Shown here in pieces: positions 17,874-27,383 of a stretch of DNA of 64,000 nucleotides. The translations under genes and the position numbers were made by a program. The stretch is taken from the NCBI GenBank assembly GCA_937897985.1, contig CALCBD010000004.1, positions 97,525 through 161,524 on the forward strand. The letters are read 5' to 3'. Source of the DNA: an uncultured Paludibacter sp. Its GTDB lineage: Bacteria > Bacteroidota > Bacteroidia > Bacteroidales > Paludibacteraceae. Each line of letters begins with the position of its first letter. Positions within the stretch are counted from its first letter, which is position 1. A model generated the notes under the pieces. It searched no databases and had not been told where the DNA came from. It was given only the letters and a program-made list of their open reading frames with translations.

Positions 17874-20393
17874 TTACTTTTTTATATTGATTTTTGAAAT
17901 AAATTGCTGATTGTCAATGCATACTTTCAAAACATACACTCCGGGATGCAACTGATTGGTTTGCACATCAAATTTATCGTTTCCGGGAGTTACATAGTCC
18001 TGCAGATAAACTGTTTCGCCTGTAACCGAATAAATTTGTATTTTTAACTTATCGGCTACCGGTTTGCATAATCTGATACTGAATTTGCCCACAGCAGGAT
18101 TTGGGAAAACCGAGAATCCGTTTTCGATTACCGAAGGATCGGCAGCGAAAGCAATGTCCTTATAGCAAAGTGAAATTTCGTTTAATTTCAACTGATACGA
18201 TTGTCCGGCCGTGAGTGCATTCAGGTAAAAATTAAGATAGTTAATTCGTATCGGAAAAACCGAAATATCGGAAATATCGAACAGGGATGTAACAGGAATC
18301 GTAATTTTCGTATTGGTATCAGGCACAAACGAACTGAATTCTCTGGTAACATCGCCGGTTGAATTATTTGCCTGTAGCGAAATCAGCATCTTCGAGAATG
18401 AAATACTTCCGGTATTCAATGATAATTTGATAGTGTCGGGCAAACTATAAAGATATAATTTTCGTAATAATTTAATATACGGTCCTCTGGCTGAGTTATA
18501 CACAAAATTAACAGCGGCTCCATTGGTAGGGTTTTCTGTTGTATTCAGGCTATTCATTGTTGCATTTAAAGCAGAAGTAGCCTCCAGCGTCCAATCGGCA
18601 GGATTAAAATTGTCGGCACTCAAAACCGCTGATTCCGGAATTTCAACTTTTACTTTTAAGGTATCCCTGAAGTTGCCAAGCTGAGCAACTATAAAGGTTG
18701 AACCATTTTTCAATCCCTTCAGAAAGCCGTTTTTCATTTCGCAAATGCCCTGATCAGCCACCACCCAATTCAGTAAAGCAGGTGAAACCGACATCACTTT
18801 TGTACCTGAAGAACTCAGCACTTCTACAGGATAAGACCTGCGCTGATCGATTAAAACTGAGTCGAGCCTTATTTTGATATTTGAGGATATAACCTTCACA
18901 GATTTTGATACATTGACACCGTTCAGTTGTGCCGTAATAATTCCGTTACCTGCATTTTCGGAAGCAACAAAACCATATTCAGCATCGATGCGGCCAATTT
19001 CGCTGCTACAACTGAAATTGCATCCCTGTACATTTTTATCGATTAACACTCCGTATTGATTATAACCCAGAATTACAGGTTTATAACTTGCAAAAACCGG
19101 AATTTCAAGTTTATAATCGGCAAATTCAAGTTTTGTAATCACATTGTCGTCAGGGGCATTATGATATACAAACCAACCATCGGCTACAGCTCTTTCTTTG
19201 CCATCAGCCGGATTATTAACGATTTGTGCATTTAACATCATTTGAGCAGAACCACCTCCGTCCATCGAAGTAGCGTTGTACGCTCCAAAAGCTTTCAGAA
19301 TACCGCACATTGTAGCCGTGGATGCACCTATCGAACCTGCATATTTATCAATCACTATCAGAAAAAGTTTTTTCCCATCCTGCGACATTCCTATTCCGGT
19401 ACGTGGATAAAGCTGTGAATTATAGGCTTCGTTGGTATTCCGGATGGTTAATTCACCATTTTTCATCACCAGTGCATTACCGGTCAGCATCTGGTCAGCC
19501 TGAGGGCGTTCATTGTCTTTCAGGGTATAAATTCCCATATTGACTTTCAGTGTTTGTCCAACTGTAAGCTGCCCGAGAAATGTTTTGGCTGTGCCTGTTC
19601 CCGAGAGCACCGATTCACCTGTGGGAATTACATTGGCACCTTTGTCATTTACAATTCTAACAACTTTACAAAGCACATCTGCATTAACGTTCCAGCTTTG
19701 GTTTTCCACCGGCTTTATAAACACTTCTGTTCCGTTGTCGTCAGTTCTTGTAGCAAGCGAACCCATGTAATTATTGAAAAAGACCAGTTCATTGGTTTTG
19801 CGAATCCGGTTAATTTCCGAAATAGGGTATTCACCCGCTCCATCTATAGTTACCTTTGCATCTAAACCCATATCGTCGATCCAGATTTTCCGGTTTTTAT
19901 CAATCACAGCAAATCCGATTTCCTGCAACAATTCTTCGGGTACTGTAGTCCTTCCCCGATTCCAGCCATTCGGGTCGGTGATTAACACGCCGTTTTTCAT
20001 ACTCCCACTATGCGGTACTCCGAGCAATTCGGCGGGTTGTCCCTGACCGGAAACAATCCAGAAATTCCCGTTTACTCCACCTATTGTACGATGTCCTGCA
20101 GCATTTAACCGTCCGAATGCAGAGGTCATTGCCTCTGTTTTTCCGACCTGCTCGCCGGCCTGAAAAGTTTCTACAAAATTATACGGATTGTTCATGTCCA
20201 CTGTCAGCAGATAAGCTGATAAAGGATAATCAGGCAGGTTGAAACGGGTATAAACCGTTCCGGGTCCAACGACTTTGTATTCGAGCGTATCGATACTTTT
20301 AGCAACACCTGAAATATCAATACTTCCGGCATATAAAACAGCAGTAATATTAAGAAACCAGAGTACAAACCCTGATTTTATATAAGAACTCAT
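17874..20393 (-). CDS. T9SS-exported phosphodiester glycosidase (NAGPA/DUF2233), paralog 1
   Basis: The family includes the human uncovering enzyme, which removes GlcNAc from GlcNAc-1-phospho-6-mannose. The 839-residue protein has a signal peptide, then a NAGPA/DUF2233 domain over about residues 90-400. Family signatures are GGVNGNFWI, RTGIGMSQDGKKLFLIVID and the glycine-rich ATSMDGGGSAQMMLN. Ig-like and beta-sandwich modules follow, and a T9SS tail from FPNPAVGKFSIRL to the end. It is a clear paralog of the next gene upstream (20562-23000), with the same domain order throughout. The exact phosphodiester substrate is unknown; the murein context suggests a GlcNAc-1-phosphate link in a wall polymer (inference). 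Confidence 0.88.
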   Translation of the reverse strand: MSSYIKSGFVLWFLNITAVLYAGSIDISGVAKSIDTLEYKVVGPGTVYTRFNLPDYPLSAYLLTVDMNNPYNFVETFQAGEQVGKTEAMTSAFGRLNAAGHRTIGGVNGNFWIVSGQGQPAELLGVPHSGSMKNGVLITDPNGWNRGRTTVPEELLQEIGFAVIDKNRKIWIDDMGLDAKVTIDGAGEYPISEINRIRKTNELVFFNNYMGSLATRTDDNGTEVFIKPVENQSWNVNADVLCKVVRIVNDKGANVIPTGESVLSGTGTAKTFLGQLTVGQTLKVNMGIYTLKDNERPQADQMLTGNALVMKNGELTIRNTNEAYNSQLYPRTGIGMSQDGKKLFLIVIDKYAGSIGASTATMCGILKAFGAYNATSMDGGGSAQMMLNAQIVNNPADGKERAVADGWFVYHNAPDDNVITKLEFADYKLEIPVFASYKPVILGYNQYGVLIDKNVQGCNFSCSSEIGRIDAEYGFVASENAGNGIITAQLNGVNVSKSVKVISSNIKIRLDSVLIDQRRSYPVEVLSSSGTKVMSVSPALLNWVVADQGICEMKNGFLKGLKNGSTFIVAQLGNFRDTLKVKVEIPESAVLSADNFNPADWTLEATSALNATMNSLNTTENPTNGAAVNFVYNSARGPYIKLLRKLYLYSLPDTIKLSLNTGSISFSKMLISLQANNSTGDVTREFSSFVPDTNTKITIPVTSLFDISDISVFPIRINYLNFYLNALTAGQSYQLKLNEISLCYKDIAFAADPSVIENGFSVFPNPAVGKFSIRLCKPVADKLKIQIYSVTGETVYLQDYVTPGNDKFDVQTNQLHPGVYVLKVCIDNQQFISKINIKK

Positions 20394-20501
20394 GCGTTCA
20401 TTTTTATGTTTTTAATTATTTTTTGCTATGAACCCCGGGCCGGCTTTCCAGGTCTTTATAAAGTCTGTACTCATGTTCGGTTCATACGTAAATGATTGAT
20501 T

Positions 20502-20553
20502 TAAAAAGACGGACAGACCCGTTTACACAACAACAGCGCGATGGGTCTGTCCG
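20502..20553 (-). terminator. Rho-independent terminator after NAGPA paralog 2
   Basis: CGGACAGACCC at 20510-20520 pairs with GGGTCTGTCCG at 20543-20553 (11 bp). On the minus strand it is followed by CTTTTT. It lies 9 bases beyond the stop of the 20562-23000 gene, so at least part of the transcription should end between the two NAGPA genes. Confidence 0.65.
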
Positions 20554-20561
20554 AAGGAACG

Positions 20562-23000
20562 TTATTTAACCAATAACTTCACTACTTCATTTTTCTTATC
20601 CTGAGTCACTTTCAACAAATAAGTACCCCGCGAAAGATGATTAATTCCGAATGAAATTTCGTTTTGTTGATTACCTGAAAATTTTTTGTTTAAAACAGTC
20701 TGACCGGAAGAATTAAATAATTCCAACGTCAGATTTTCAGCCATGTTATTCAATAGTTTCACTTTAATTTCACCGTTATTTGCCGGATTGGGATAAACCT
20801 GTAAGCCGGGCATTTCAGGCAGATTAACTCCCGAAATTTCGACATCTTTATAGCACAAAGTAATCTCCTTTAAAGCCAGTGTATATGCATTTCCCGAAGT
20901 CAGTGTACCTAAATAAAAATTCATGTAACTGAACCATACAGGGAAATTGATAAAATCTTTGGTGTCGAACATACTACTGAGCGGAAGAGAAATCTGTACA
21001 TCGGTATTTTTTGGAAAAACATTAAATTCCTTTGTGGTAGTTTGGGATGTATTATTTGCTCTTAATGCAACAATCAACTTACTGATCGACATATCTCCCA
21101 CATTAACTGTGAGCTTCATCGTATCAGGTAATGAATAAAAAGGAAAATTTCTCGATAATTTAATATAAGGTGCACGTGCTGAAGTAAATACAAAATTAAA
21201 AGCAGCGCCGTTTGTCCATGAAGCCGGCAAATTTGTTGTATTAAAACTTCCGTTTAATGCAGTAGTCGCGTCCACAGTCCAGTCGTTAGTTACAAATTTA
21301 TCGGCAACTAAAACACCCGATGCAGGAATTTCGACAGTTACAAAAACGGAGTCTTTAAAGTCACCCAATTCACCAATAACGAAGGTAGTACCATTTTTTA
21401 ACCCTTTAACAATTCCTTTTTCCACCGAACATACCGAAGGGTCTTTCACTTTCCATGTAAGCGCTTCCGGAAGTACATCCATCGTATTTAAACCAATCAC
21501 ACTCTGAATCTGAACAGGGTATTCGCGATTTCCATCCATTAAAAGAGAATCAAGTCTGAAAGCTATCTGAGCCGAACTAATCAGTTCCACTTTAAATTGT
21601 GTTTCTACATTATTATAACGGGCGGTTACAATTCCTCCCTGTGATCCGCTGGCAACGAACCTGCCGTCGGTGGCTATTGTTCCAACCTGTGCATCACAAC
21701 TGAGAGTTACATTTTGCAAATCCTTATTAATCAACACACCATATTGATTGTAACCCAAAAATTTCGGCATAAACACTCCGAATTTTGGTAATTTAATGGT
21801 AGAATTATAAGCTTTTATTTCAGCAATTACATTATCAGTTGGTGCCGACGAAACAGCAAATAATCCATTGGCCACGGAACGTTCTGTTCCATCGCTGGGT
21901 ACATTCATCGGACCAAATTCTTTCACATACATACAGCTTGAGCCGCCACCATCCATATTGAATGCAGTATAGGCACCGGCTGATTGCATCAGCTGAGCTA
22001 ACTGTTTGGTGGTAACTCCGGCTGAAGCCCCTCTCCCATCAACTACGCATGAAATCAACATTTTTTTATCCTGTGAATAACCAACTCCCGTACGCGGATG
22101 AAGTTCATTCCAGATATCGGTTTGTTCAACCAATCCGTTTTTTAACATCGGAGCACGACTTTCGCCACCTACTATATTTACAAATGAAGCAGCATTGCCA
22201 TCGAGTAACATGGAAGTCTGGATAGTGATTTCGTCATTCAGGGCTAAAGTATTCAATGAAGTTTGCGCGGTACCATGACCCGAAAGCACGGCATAACCTG
22301 CCGGAATAGCCATATTACCTTTGTTAATCTCTATTTTGGATACTTTAGCCTTGATTGATTTGTTCAAACCCCACGATTCACCATCGTTAAGCTGCAGCAA
22401 CACTTCCGTTCCGTAAGCATTTGTGTGAGTGGTTTTACCGTTATGCTGATTGAACAAGACAAGCTGATTGGCATCCCTGAGATGGTTGACACGGTTGATT
22501 GTCCACACATCAGTACCTTTCGATGCCTTTAATGAATAAGTGAGAATCCCAATCCCCGGAACTTTTGCATCATCGAAAGTAATTGATTTCCAGTTTCCTG
22601 TGGGAGGTGTGGCAATTTGTCCGTCAATAACAGTGCAGCCAATTGGCAGACCCACATATCCTGTAGTATTATAAAAGTCACCATTCGTACCGGCAAAATA
22701 CACAGCACCCTCTTTCGTTTTCCTTTTGGCCATTGCCGAAGGTTGTTCACCTGTGTAAATTGAATCTTTTCCGAGTACTGTTTTGAAGCTGATATATGAA
22801 TTGGTTAAATCCGTTTTAAGAAAATACACATCGAGGCGTTTCGAACTTTGTAATCTCAGAGATACATACTGAGTTCCCGGACCTACTTTAAAATTAGCCA
22901 ATGTATCTACAGAATAACTGACACCATCAATGGTCAGATTATCAGCAGCAAAGACTATATTGCTACATACAATTAATAAAAAGAGTGCGATTTTTTTCAT
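20562..23000 (-). CDS. T9SS-exported phosphodiester glycosidase (NAGPA/DUF2233), paralog 2
   Basis: Same architecture as the neighbouring paralog: signal peptide (MKKIALFLLIVCSNIVFA), NAGPA/DUF2233 domain with FAGTNGDFYN, RTGVGYSQDKKMLISCVVD and AFNMDGGGSSCMYV, Ig-like modules, a beta-sandwich and a T9SS tail from VYPNPANNGEIKV. The start at 23000 is preferred to the in-frame 23030 because it begins the signal peptide exactly. The SMDGGG/NMDGGG and TNGDF/VNGNF motifs are conserved in both paralogs, so both are probably active. The sequences have diverged enough to suggest different substrates or linkage contexts rather than a recent duplication. Confidence 0.88.
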   Translation of the reverse strand: MKKIALFLLIVCSNIVFAADNLTIDGVSYSVDTLANFKVGPGTQYVSLRLQSSKRLDVYFLKTDLTNSYISFKTVLGKDSIYTGEQPSAMAKRKTKEGAVYFAGTNGDFYNTTGYVGLPIGCTVIDGQIATPPTGNWKSITFDDAKVPGIGILTYSLKASKGTDVWTINRVNHLRDANQLVLFNQHNGKTTHTNAYGTEVLLQLNDGESWGLNKSIKAKVSKIEINKGNMAIPAGYAVLSGHGTAQTSLNTLALNDEITIQTSMLLDGNAASFVNIVGGESRAPMLKNGLVEQTDIWNELHPRTGVGYSQDKKMLISCVVDGRGASAGVTTKQLAQLMQSAGAYTAFNMDGGGSSCMYVKEFGPMNVPSDGTERSVANGLFAVSSAPTDNVIAEIKAYNSTIKLPKFGVFMPKFLGYNQYGVLINKDLQNVTLSCDAQVGTIATDGRFVASGSQGGIVTARYNNVETQFKVELISSAQIAFRLDSLLMDGNREYPVQIQSVIGLNTMDVLPEALTWKVKDPSVCSVEKGIVKGLKNGTTFVIGELGDFKDSVFVTVEIPASGVLVADKFVTNDWTVDATTALNGSFNTTNLPASWTNGAAFNFVFTSARAPYIKLSRNFPFYSLPDTMKLTVNVGDMSISKLIVALRANNTSQTTTKEFNVFPKNTDVQISLPLSSMFDTKDFINFPVWFSYMNFYLGTLTSGNAYTLALKEITLCYKDVEISGVNLPEMPGLQVYPNPANNGEIKVKLLNNMAENLTLELFNSSGQTVLNKKFSGNQQNEISFGINHLSRGTYLLKVTQDKKNEVVKLLVK

Positions 23001-23020
23001 GAAGAATGTCGGATTAAAAC

Positions 23021-23066
23021 ACAAAAACACTCAGGCACGGAGAGTTTTTTCTCCGTGTCCTCAGTG
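23021..23066 (-). terminator. Hairpin with T-rich tail between DUF4623 gene and NAGPA paralog 2
   Basis: CACGGAGA pairs with TCTCCGTG around a 6-base loop. The stem extends through AGG/CCT and CACT/AGTG with one bulge and one mismatch (23028-23066). On the minus strand TTTTTGTG follows. It looks like a terminator or attenuator inside the locus. Confidence 0.5.
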
Positions 23067-23084
23067 TCTTTATGTTGAAAAAAA

Positions 23085-24563
23085 TTAGTTGATTGCTACT
23101 TTCTGAACTTTATGTTCACCGTTGCGATCGGTGATAGTTACCATATAAACACCCTTGGTTACAGGTGCTTCCAAAACATCCACGTTTTTGGCCGACATTA
23201 ATTTCTGACCAGTTGTATTGAACACTTCAACCGAAGCTACTTCTTCCGAAAGGCGAATAAAATTTTCAGAAACAGTAATCTGAACTTTGGAGCTGTTCGG
23301 ATTGAATACTCCTGAAGGAGCGGCTGTATCCAATTCATACATTCCATAACCGTTTTCACCTGTATAAACATAGATATTTGCTTTGGTTCCGTTAACTTCA
23401 ACACAAGGCATTGCAGTACGATATGCATTTGAAGCTGCACCCATACCTGCCTGCGGGAATGTCCACAAACATTTTAAACCTGAAAATGCTTTGTTGGCAT
23501 CGGCAAACTGGAACAAACGGAATGTAGAAGCAGGTGTTCCCGCTGTGTTTGTTGCTGCCATAATCAGAAAATATTTATCACCAACCTGGAACTCAGCAAC
23601 TCCGTTGTGTCCCTGATTCATCGACCAGATAGTTTTGGGTGTTGCAGCAGGAGCTGTAACTGAATCTTTGATACTGTTTGGTAAAGTCGCTTTGAATCCA
23701 TCAACCACATTACCATCCTTGTCGCACAAAACAGGGAAAGTGGCATTGCCATCCACATAGAAATAATTGTCATCCAACGGGAATACCTGAGGAGCAGAAC
23801 CTAAATTAGCCAGACCAGCAAGATCAGCACCGGTTTGCAATGAATTATCCAGTTCAATCAAAGATGGAGTTCCGGCAACACCATTGGTAATCACCCATTT
23901 GTAAACTTCCATTGCAGTTGCTGAAGCATTAGCTGCAAGGATTACTGCACTTTTGGTAACATCACCATACACTCCGAATGCATCGAAACGCATAGTGGTT
24001 GCTGAAGGGAATAATGTAGCCATATCAGCCTGGTCAATTACCAATGTTCCAACACCGGTTGTAATATCCACTTTCCAAATCTGGAAGCGACCGGCATTAG
24101 AAGTAATCAGGTTGCCCAATAACACATTACCTGCGTTATCGACCTTGATATCATTATGAGTCAGTGTACCGGCAGTCCATAAACTATCAGCAGTATTCGC
24201 TTTATTTCTACCCATATAAGTAAAAATATTAGCAGCTAAAGTTACAGGAGTTTCTTTAGCTCCTGTAGTTCCGTTAACAACGGCAATTTTCTTAAGATTC
24301 CTGTCAATAAATAACATTTTTCCGTTTTTCACAGCCATTCCTCTGACAAAACCTGAAGCACCCACAAAATCTGCAGCCACATTATAGTTATTTAATTTAT
24401 TAGAATATAACCATTTATTGGTTAAAGCCATGTTATTACTAACACCTCTGCGTGTATACACTGCTGGATCAACTTTTACAGCTGCCTGTGCAAAAATTTC
24501 GCATGTAAGAACTGTACTTAATAAGAGTACCATTCCAAAAAGTAATTTTTTGTTCATGATCAT
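23085..24563 (-). CDS. T9SS-exported DUF4623-type propeller protein
   Basis: The 492 residues start with a signal peptide (MNKKLLFGMVLLLSTVLTCEIFAQA; the codon at 24557 is an equally good start). A long domain follows that resembles DUF4623, with repeated strand pairs such as VRGMAVKNGKMLFIDRN, HNDIKVDNAGNVLLGN and FPLDDNYFYVDGN, suggesting a beta-propeller. The end is a T9SS tail (SVEVFNTTGQKLMSA and GVYMVTITD). No catalytic residues are recognisable. Proteins of this type occur next to SusC/D systems and may bind glycan at the surface. The family call is from memory of its sequence pattern, so moderate. Confidence 0.65.
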   Translation of the reverse strand: MIMNKKLLFGMVLLLSTVLTCEIFAQAAVKVDPAVYTRRGVSNNMALTNKWLYSNKLNNYNVAADFVGASGFVRGMAVKNGKMLFIDRNLKKIAVVNGTTGAKETPVTLAANIFTYMGRNKANTADSLWTAGTLTHNDIKVDNAGNVLLGNLITSNAGRFQIWKVDITTGVGTLVIDQADMATLFPSATTMRFDAFGVYGDVTKSAVILAANASATAMEVYKWVITNGVAGTPSLIELDNSLQTGADLAGLANLGSAPQVFPLDDNYFYVDGNATFPVLCDKDGNVVDGFKATLPNSIKDSVTAPAATPKTIWSMNQGHNGVAEFQVGDKYFLIMAATNTAGTPASTFRLFQFADANKAFSGLKCLWTFPQAGMGAASNAYRTAMPCVEVNGTKANIYVYTGENGYGMYELDTAAPSGVFNPNSSKVQITVSENFIRLSEEVASVEVFNTTGQKLMSAKNVDVLEAPVTKGVYMVTITDRNGEHKVQKVAIN

Positions 24564-24596
24564 TAATTTTTAATTGTGAGAATAATAGAAAATTAT

Positions 24597-27383
24597 TTAG
24601 TTAATTATTTTATATGAGATTGTTTTATTGTTGAATATTACTGTTAACAGATAAACTCCTTTAGGAAAACCACCATTTATCAAAATTCTGTTTTCGCCTT
24701 CATTTATCAATAAATCTTTATTCAGCAGCACACTTCCGGTGATATTTGTAAGTTGAATTTTTGAATCAAAAGCCGTGTTCGAAAGTATGATTAATTCATT
24801 TGTTGTCGGATTTCCCGAACGGATATAACACTTCAAATGTCCGTAGTTCAACTCATCAATTGCAGTATTTCCGTTTAAAACAACGTTCGAAACAGCTGAA
24901 GCTTCGGTCAATCCGTTATTGGTTGTAGCTTTCACCCTTACGTAATATGTACCGGCAGTCAATGCATCAAATGAAGTACAATAGGTATAAGCATCTACTG
25001 TTTTGATGGTGGTACCACGTGCCGGGAATGCCGGATCTTTCGATAATTCAGCTCTGAAACCGTTGGAAGGTTGCTGTGCCCAGCACACTTCAATACTTGT
25101 TCCGTTGACAGTCGATCCGGTTTCAGGTTTGGTAAGCACAGGGACCGGAATCGCTATGTCCTGAGTTGTAAAAATAATTGTTTCGGATGTTGCCTGAACA
25201 ATTCCATCGGAAACACTTACCCTGGCGTAATATGCTGTGCTTGACAGTAATATTCCGGCCGGAACAGTGAAGCTGTTGGTCGAAACGTTTTGTTTGAGTT
25301 TGGTAGTACTGAAGTCATTTGTAGTCGAGATTTCGAGCGTATATGCAGCAGTCGGACTCACATAATCCCAGTTGAATGAAGGAGTGAGCGAAACGGCACT
25401 TGCATTGTTGGCAGGAGACGAGATACCAAACTTTTTGCTGGTAAGTTTACGGGTTTCAGACCATACATCAACAGCATTGGCTTTACGGGTACGTACTCTC
25501 CAGTAATAATCAGTATTGTTTTTCAGATTGGTTTGCAAACCTGAAAAGAACTGAGGCTGAGTGGTTTCGCGTGAACAAACCAAATCGTTGAATTGTGCAT
25601 CGCGTGCCAACTGCCATACATAACTATCGGCACCTTCGACTGCATTCCAACTGAAAACGCAGGGTATTAATACTGTGTTATTATTGACAGGTGAATTTAA
25701 TACAGCAGCTACCGATGAAGAAGTACTTTCATTTAAAACTTTGGTTCCGAATTCATTACCATATCTGTCGACAACCGAAACAGCAATTTTATGTGTTGAA
25801 GAACTGACTGAAGCAGGTAAAGTAAATTGTTTGCTGTAAGCCATTCCTAATAAATATTTTGAGGAAGCAAAGACGCCGGCATCGTTCCTGTTGCCATTAG
25901 GTACAGCATAAACAGCATAACGTACATTTGCACCGCTATAGTTCCATGAAAGTAGCTGACCATTCAGGTTCATATTGTCGACCAGTGTTTGATCATCTGT
26001 CTTTTTCCAGCCAATGGCAGGACACAGACTTTGCTGCGTAAATTCATTCTGAGCCAGATAAGCAGGAAATCCGCTTGTATTGAGCAATTTATCAGTAGCA
26101 TAAAATACAGAACCCGGAGCATCGTTGATATCAGTTGTTCTGTTAAATTCTATTTGCAAAGCAACTTCAGATCCTGTAAAATTAGTTGCAGAAGGAGCAC
26201 GCATGCTTTTCGACAGTGTTTTCCGACTTAAAGCTGCAAGTTCGAGTGTCGAAAGTGAAGAATTATCAATCACCTCATTATCAATACTGCTGACTTTCGA
26301 TGCAGGTGCAGGAGATGCAGCACTTAGTGCAGAAATTGAATGACTTGAATAAAAATGTTTTCCAAAACGGTTACTGATATCCGACCACCAGGCAGCTAAT
26401 TTACCATAAGGATAAGCACTGTAGGTAGTCCAGTAAAGCTGAGGTGAAATATAATCAACAGTTCCTTCTTCGAGCCATGCCACAGGATCACAGTAAATTT
26501 CGGCATACATATTTCCTGTTGCACCAACACCCGAAGGCAACTGAATACCTCTGTTCAATGCCACAACAGCATCAGTTGTCCATGTTCCGAAAGGCGAAAC
26601 CCCGAATGTAACATAAGGTTTTACCTTCTGGATAGTGTCATAAACCGCAGCAATCATTTTATTTACATTTTCGCGACGCCAGTCACCAAGATTTTTATTG
26701 GCGGGTTTATAAAGCGCCTGAGCAGCAGCATCCAAAGTATTGCTTGTTCCTCCGTAAGCATAAAAATAATCGTCGAAAACAATGCCATCAACATCATAAT
26801 TATTTACAATTTCTCCGACTACTTTTTTGATTTGCAGTACAACTTCAGGCAAACCTGGATTCAGAATTTTAGTATAGCTATCATATGCCAGCAACCAATC
26901 GCGATGAGTGTTGTAATAATCTGTCGGAAGCTCTCCGTGTGTTGAAGAAGAGGTGGAATAACGATATGGATTGAGCCATGCATGCAATTCAATCCCACGT
27001 TTATGTGCTTCCTCAATAGCAAATGCCAATGGATCGTAGCCCGGGTTTGAACCTCGTTCGCTGGATATAAACTGACTCCAGGGTTCGTACGACGATTGAT
27101 ACATTGCATCACACATACTCCGAACCTGCATAAAAGCCGTATTCATATTGGCAGCTTTCAGTCCATCCAGAATTTTAATCAGGTCGTTCTTTTGTTGCTG
27201 AATAGCTGCCTGACGGGAAGCATCATTCGAACCTGTTGCGCCGGGTACAGTTACCGATGGCCAGTCGAGCCGCCATACAGTGGTAAGCCATGTAGCGCGC
27301 ATCTCGCGTTTTGGTGACTGAGCCGTTAAAAACTGAAAATTAAAAAATACCGCTACAAAAAAATATATGATTACTTTTCTCAT
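24597..27383 (-). CDS. T9SS-exported GHL10 (YngK/DUF187) glycoside hydrolase-like protein
   Basis: Residues about 24-345 form the GHL10 barrel: REMRATWLTTVWRLDWP at the start, AFMQVRSMCDAMY, ELHAWLNPYRY, VDGIVFDDYFYAYGG with the acidic pair expected at the active site, and VDYISPQLYW. Two or three fibronectin/Ig-like modules follow (for example LNSPVNNNTVLIPCVFSWNAV and ISSPANNASAVSLTPSFNW), then a T9SS tail (LTNITGSVLLNK to the end). B. subtilis YngK is the usual reference; substrates of the group are poorly defined. Its start overlaps the stop of the upstream lipoprotein gene by one base (TAATG), so translation is probably coupled. Confidence 0.87.
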   Translation of the reverse strand: MRKVIIYFFVAVFFNFQFLTAQSPKREMRATWLTTVWRLDWPSVTVPGATGSNDASRQAAIQQQKNDLIKILDGLKAANMNTAFMQVRSMCDAMYQSSYEPWSQFISSERGSNPGYDPLAFAIEEAHKRGIELHAWLNPYRYSTSSSTHGELPTDYYNTHRDWLLAYDSYTKILNPGLPEVVLQIKKVVGEIVNNYDVDGIVFDDYFYAYGGTSNTLDAAAQALYKPANKNLGDWRRENVNKMIAAVYDTIQKVKPYVTFGVSPFGTWTTDAVVALNRGIQLPSGVGATGNMYAEIYCDPVAWLEEGTVDYISPQLYWTTYSAYPYGKLAAWWSDISNRFGKHFYSSHSISALSAASPAPASKVSSIDNEVIDNSSLSTLELAALSRKTLSKSMRAPSATNFTGSEVALQIEFNRTTDINDAPGSVFYATDKLLNTSGFPAYLAQNEFTQQSLCPAIGWKKTDDQTLVDNMNLNGQLLSWNYSGANVRYAVYAVPNGNRNDAGVFASSKYLLGMAYSKQFTLPASVSSSTHKIAVSVVDRYGNEFGTKVLNESTSSSVAAVLNSPVNNNTVLIPCVFSWNAVEGADSYVWQLARDAQFNDLVCSRETTQPQFFSGLQTNLKNNTDYYWRVRTRKANAVDVWSETRKLTSKKFGISSPANNASAVSLTPSFNWDYVSPTAAYTLEISTTNDFSTTKLKQNVSTNSFTVPAGILLSSTAYYARVSVSDGIVQATSETIIFTTQDIAIPVPVLTKPETGSTVNGTSIEVCWAQQPSNGFRAELSKDPAFPARGTTIKTVDAYTYCTSFDALTAGTYYVRVKATTNNGLTEASAVSNVVLNGNTAIDELNYGHLKCYIRSGNPTTNELIILSNTAFDSKIQLTNITGSVLLNKDLLINEGENRILINGGFPKGVYLLTVIFNNKTISYKIIN

